DNA of 6,697 bases, from positions 1 through 6,697 of the forward strand of contig CAJOFP010000157.1 of NCBI GenBank assembly GCA_905233795.1, in the 5' to 3' direction. Within the stretch, counting starts at the first letter, position 1. The number at the start of each line of letters is the position of its first letter. Made by a program: the position numbers and the translations under genes. Shown here one piece after another: positions 4,715 to 6,697 of the stretch. Origin of the DNA: an uncultured Oscillibacter sp. (GTDB taxonomy: Bacteria > Bacillota > Clostridia > Oscillospirales > Oscillospiraceae). Below the pieces are notes generated by a model that had not been told where the DNA came from, did no database searches, and worked only from the letters and a program-made list of their open reading frames with translations.

Positions 4715-6697
4715 TTGAAACATCAGGACTTGATTTCGCAAATGACGCTGGAAGAGAAATGCTATTTATTATCCGGCAAAGACTTCTGGCAGACCCGAAG
4801 CGTCAAACGGCTGGGCGTGGAGAGCGTCACGATGTCGGACGGCCCGCACGGCGTCCGGAAACAGGAGGGCGCGGGGGATCAGTTGGGCTTAAACGGATCG
4901 CTTCCCGCGACGTGCTTTCCGACCGCCGCGACAATCGCCAATTCATGGGATCCGGCGTTGGGCGAGGAAATCGGACGGGCGCTGGGCGAAGAGGCGGCCA
5001 GTCAGGACGTGTGCGTATTACTGGGCCCCGGTATGAATATCAAACGCAATCCGTTATGCGGACGAAATTTTGAGTATTTTTCTGAAGACCCGTACTTAGC
5101 CGGGAAAATGGCCGCCGGATATATCCGGGGGATTCAGGAAAACGGCGTGGCGGCGTGTCCCAAACATTTCGCCGCGAATAATACGGAATTACGGCGTATG
5201 GCGTCCAATTCCGTAGTGGATGAGCGGACTTTAAGGGAAATTTACTTGACCGGATTTGAAATCGCCGTCAAAGAGGGAAAGCCAAAGGCGATTATGTCGT
5301 CTTATAATCAGGTAAACGGCGTTTACGCGAATGAAAACAGGCATTTATTACAGGAAATTTTACGCGATACATGGGGTTTTGACGGCTATGTCGTGTCTGA
5401 CTGGGGCGGTTCTAATGATCATGTGGAGGGCGTTCGCGCCGGTTCGCATATGGAAATGCCGACGACGGGCGGCGACAGTGACGAGGAATTAATAGAAGCC
5501 GTCAAAACCGGGAAAATCAGTGAGGATATAGTCAATCAGCGCGTGGATGAGTTACTGGATGTCATGTTGTCCGTGCGTGAATCCGTGGATAAATACAAGG
5601 GCAAGCCGTTTGATCAGGACGCCCATCACGCGTTGGCGATGAAAGCAAGCGAACAATCAATCGTTTTATTAAAAAACGAGGATCATATATTGCCGCTGAA
5701 AAAAGGCGTGAAAACGGCGGTAATCGGCGAATTCGCGCAAAAAGCGCGGTATCAGGGCGCGGGTTCGTCGGTCGTGAACTGTACGAAGTTAGATCACGCG
5801 ATGGACGTGATAGAATATCACGGGTTAGATATAATCGGCTTTGAGCCGGGGTATCCCCGGATGGGCCCGGCGGATCATGAAATGCAGAATAAAGCCGTCG
5901 AACTGGCGAAAAAAGCGGATGTCGTTTTGTTATATATCGGCTTGGACGAAATCAGCGAATCGGAGGGGCTGGATCGTCCCCATATGAAACTGCCGCGCAG
6001 TCAGATTAAATTAATCAACGCCGTATCGGACGCGAATCCGAATATTATTGCGATTATGGCGGCGGGTTCTTCCGTGGAAATGCCGTGGTTGGGACGCTGT
6101 AAAGCGTTGGTACATGGTTATTTACACGGTCAAGCCGGGTCAAACGCGATATTAAATGTCATTATGGGGAATGTCAATCCGTCGGGCAAACTGTCGGAGA
6201 CGTATCCGGTGCGCTATGAGGACGTATCATCGGCGCCGTATTTCCCCGCTGAAGAACGCAATATCGAATATCGTGAGGGCTTATACGTCGGCTATCGCTA
6301 TTTTGAGACGGTAAACAAGCCCGTTTTATTCCCGTTCGGATTTGGCTTGAGCTATACGGAATTTGAATATAGCAATTTAAATATAGATAAAGAAAAAAAT
6401 CAAGTCAGTTTTGATATAAAAAATATCGGGAATTATGACGGCGCGGAAGTGGCGCAGTTATATATTCACGCGAAAAATCCGAATATTTACCGTCCGGCGA
6501 AAGAATTAAAAGGATTTAGTAAAATCTTTTTAAAAGCCGGGGAGATCGAAAATATTATAATAAATCTTGACGACAAGGCGTTTCGATATTTTAATAGCAA
6601 AACAAATCAATTTGAGATTGACGGCGGCGAATATGAGATTTTAATCGGCTCGTCGGTACGGGATATAAAATTAAAAGGCGAGATAAATATTACCGGC
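4715..6697 (+). CDS. GH3 beta-glucosidase, BglB-like, cytoplasmic (C-terminus off the right edge)
   Basis: Glycoside hydrolase family 3 enzyme that should release glucose or a similar sugar from the non-reducing end of short beta-glycosides; 661 residues are present with no stop. Domain order is the usual one. GH3_N, about 7-285: QMTLEEK at 9-15, SDGPHGVR at 41-48, GRNFEYFSEDP at 116-126, KHFAANN at 150-156, and the nucleophile Asp229 in GYVVSDWGG. GH3_C, about 308-545: SIVLLKNEDHILPL at 315-328, the likely acid/base Glu417 in SESEGLDR, NPSGKLSETYP at 488-498 and FPFGFGLSYTEF at 539-550. The Fn3-like domain, about 563-648, has GAEVAQLYIH and RPAKELKGF. No signal peptide or membrane helix is seen, so it is probably cytoplasmic. 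The sequence resembles Clostridium thermocellum BglB (about 755 residues, from memory), so roughly 90 residues may be missing. The TTG start is chosen for its ribosome site. It is codirectional with the permuted GH3, 344 bp downstream, but likely has its own transcript. Confidence 0.95.
   Translation, partial: MKHQDLISQMTLEEKCYLLSGKDFWQTRSVKRLGVESVTMSDGPHGVRKQEGAGDQLGLNGSLPATCFPTAATIANSWDPALGEEIGRALGEEAASQDVCVLLGPGMNIKRNPLCGRNFEYFSEDPYLAGKMAAGYIRGIQENGVAACPKHFAANNTELRRMASNSVVDERTLREIYLTGFEIAVKEGKPKAIMSSYNQVNGVYANENRHLLQEILRDTWGFDGYVVSDWGGSNDHVEGVRAGSHMEMPTTGGDSDEELIEAVKTGKISEDIVNQRVDELLDVMLSVRESVDKYKGKPFDQDAHHALAMKASEQSIVLLKNEDHILPLKKGVKTAVIGEFAQKARYQGAGSSVVNCTKLDHAMDVIEYHGLDIIGFEPGYPRMGPADHEMQNKAVELAKKADVVLLYIGLDEISESEGLDRPHMKLPRSQIKLINAVSDANPNIIAIMAAGSSVEMPWLGRCKALVHGYLHGQAGSNAILNVIMGNVNPSGKLSETYPVRYEDVSSAPYFPAEERNIEYREGLYVGYRYFETVNKPVLFPFGFGLSYTEFEYSNLNIDKEKNQVSFDIKNIGNYDGAEVAQLYIHAKNPNIYRPAKELKGFSKIFLKAGEIENIIINLDDKAFRYFNSKTNQFEIDGGEYEILIGSSVRDIKLKGEINITG

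Noticed and set aside
4708..5073. 121-residue frame starting at GTG 4708
   Set aside because: It overlaps the start of the BglB-like GH3 gene in another frame, shows Arg/Gly-rich shadow composition, and its GTG is too close to the ribosome site. The GH3 frame has full family motifs from residue 9 onward.

Overview
The window carries three protein genes. All have a clear family assignment, and two are cut by the window edges. Strong Shine-Dalgarno sites, GH3 enzymes of the clostridial/rumen type and G+C-richer genes separated by very A+T-rich spacers suggest a fermentative Clostridia-like Firmicute, perhaps from a gut, rumen or other plant-fibre habitat. That placement is inference from gene type; no taxonomic marker is present.

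Layout. Positions 1-1001 (minus strand) hold the N-terminal 333 residues of a Na+/phosphate cotransporter family (PF02690) membrane protein, cut at the left edge. Positions 1002-1520 are a divergent, A+T-rich spacer with a perfect 10-bp G+C hairpin, a 32-bp-period AT repeat and a possible promoter. Positions 1521-4370 (plus) encode a 949-residue glycoside hydrolase family 3 protein with swapped domain order (GH3_C, Fn3-like, then GH3_N). It has two N-terminal membrane helices and one at the C-terminus, so its catalytic part is predicted to sit outside the membrane. Positions 4371-4714 hold a strong hairpin and then a roughly 170-bp nested palindrome built from CCTCTCC/GGAGAGG arms, which looks like a REP- or MITE-type repeat. 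Positions 4715 to the right edge (plus) encode a conventional, apparently cytoplasmic GH3 beta-glucosidase resembling Clostridium thermocellum BglB. It uses a TTG start and is cut near its C-terminus.

How the genes may work together. The two GH3 genes lie in the same direction and appear to split glycoside hydrolysis between the outer membrane face and the cytoplasm. The extracellular enzyme would trim oligosaccharides at the surface and the cytoplasmic one would hydrolyse imported short oligosaccharides. No sugar transporter or regulator is visible. The phosphate transporter gene is divergent and probably unrelated in function.

I did not find a new defence, mobile or RNA system. The points most worth a second look are the doubly anchored permuted GH3, the nested palindromic repeat, and the hairpin plus AT-repeat arrangement in the divergent spacer.
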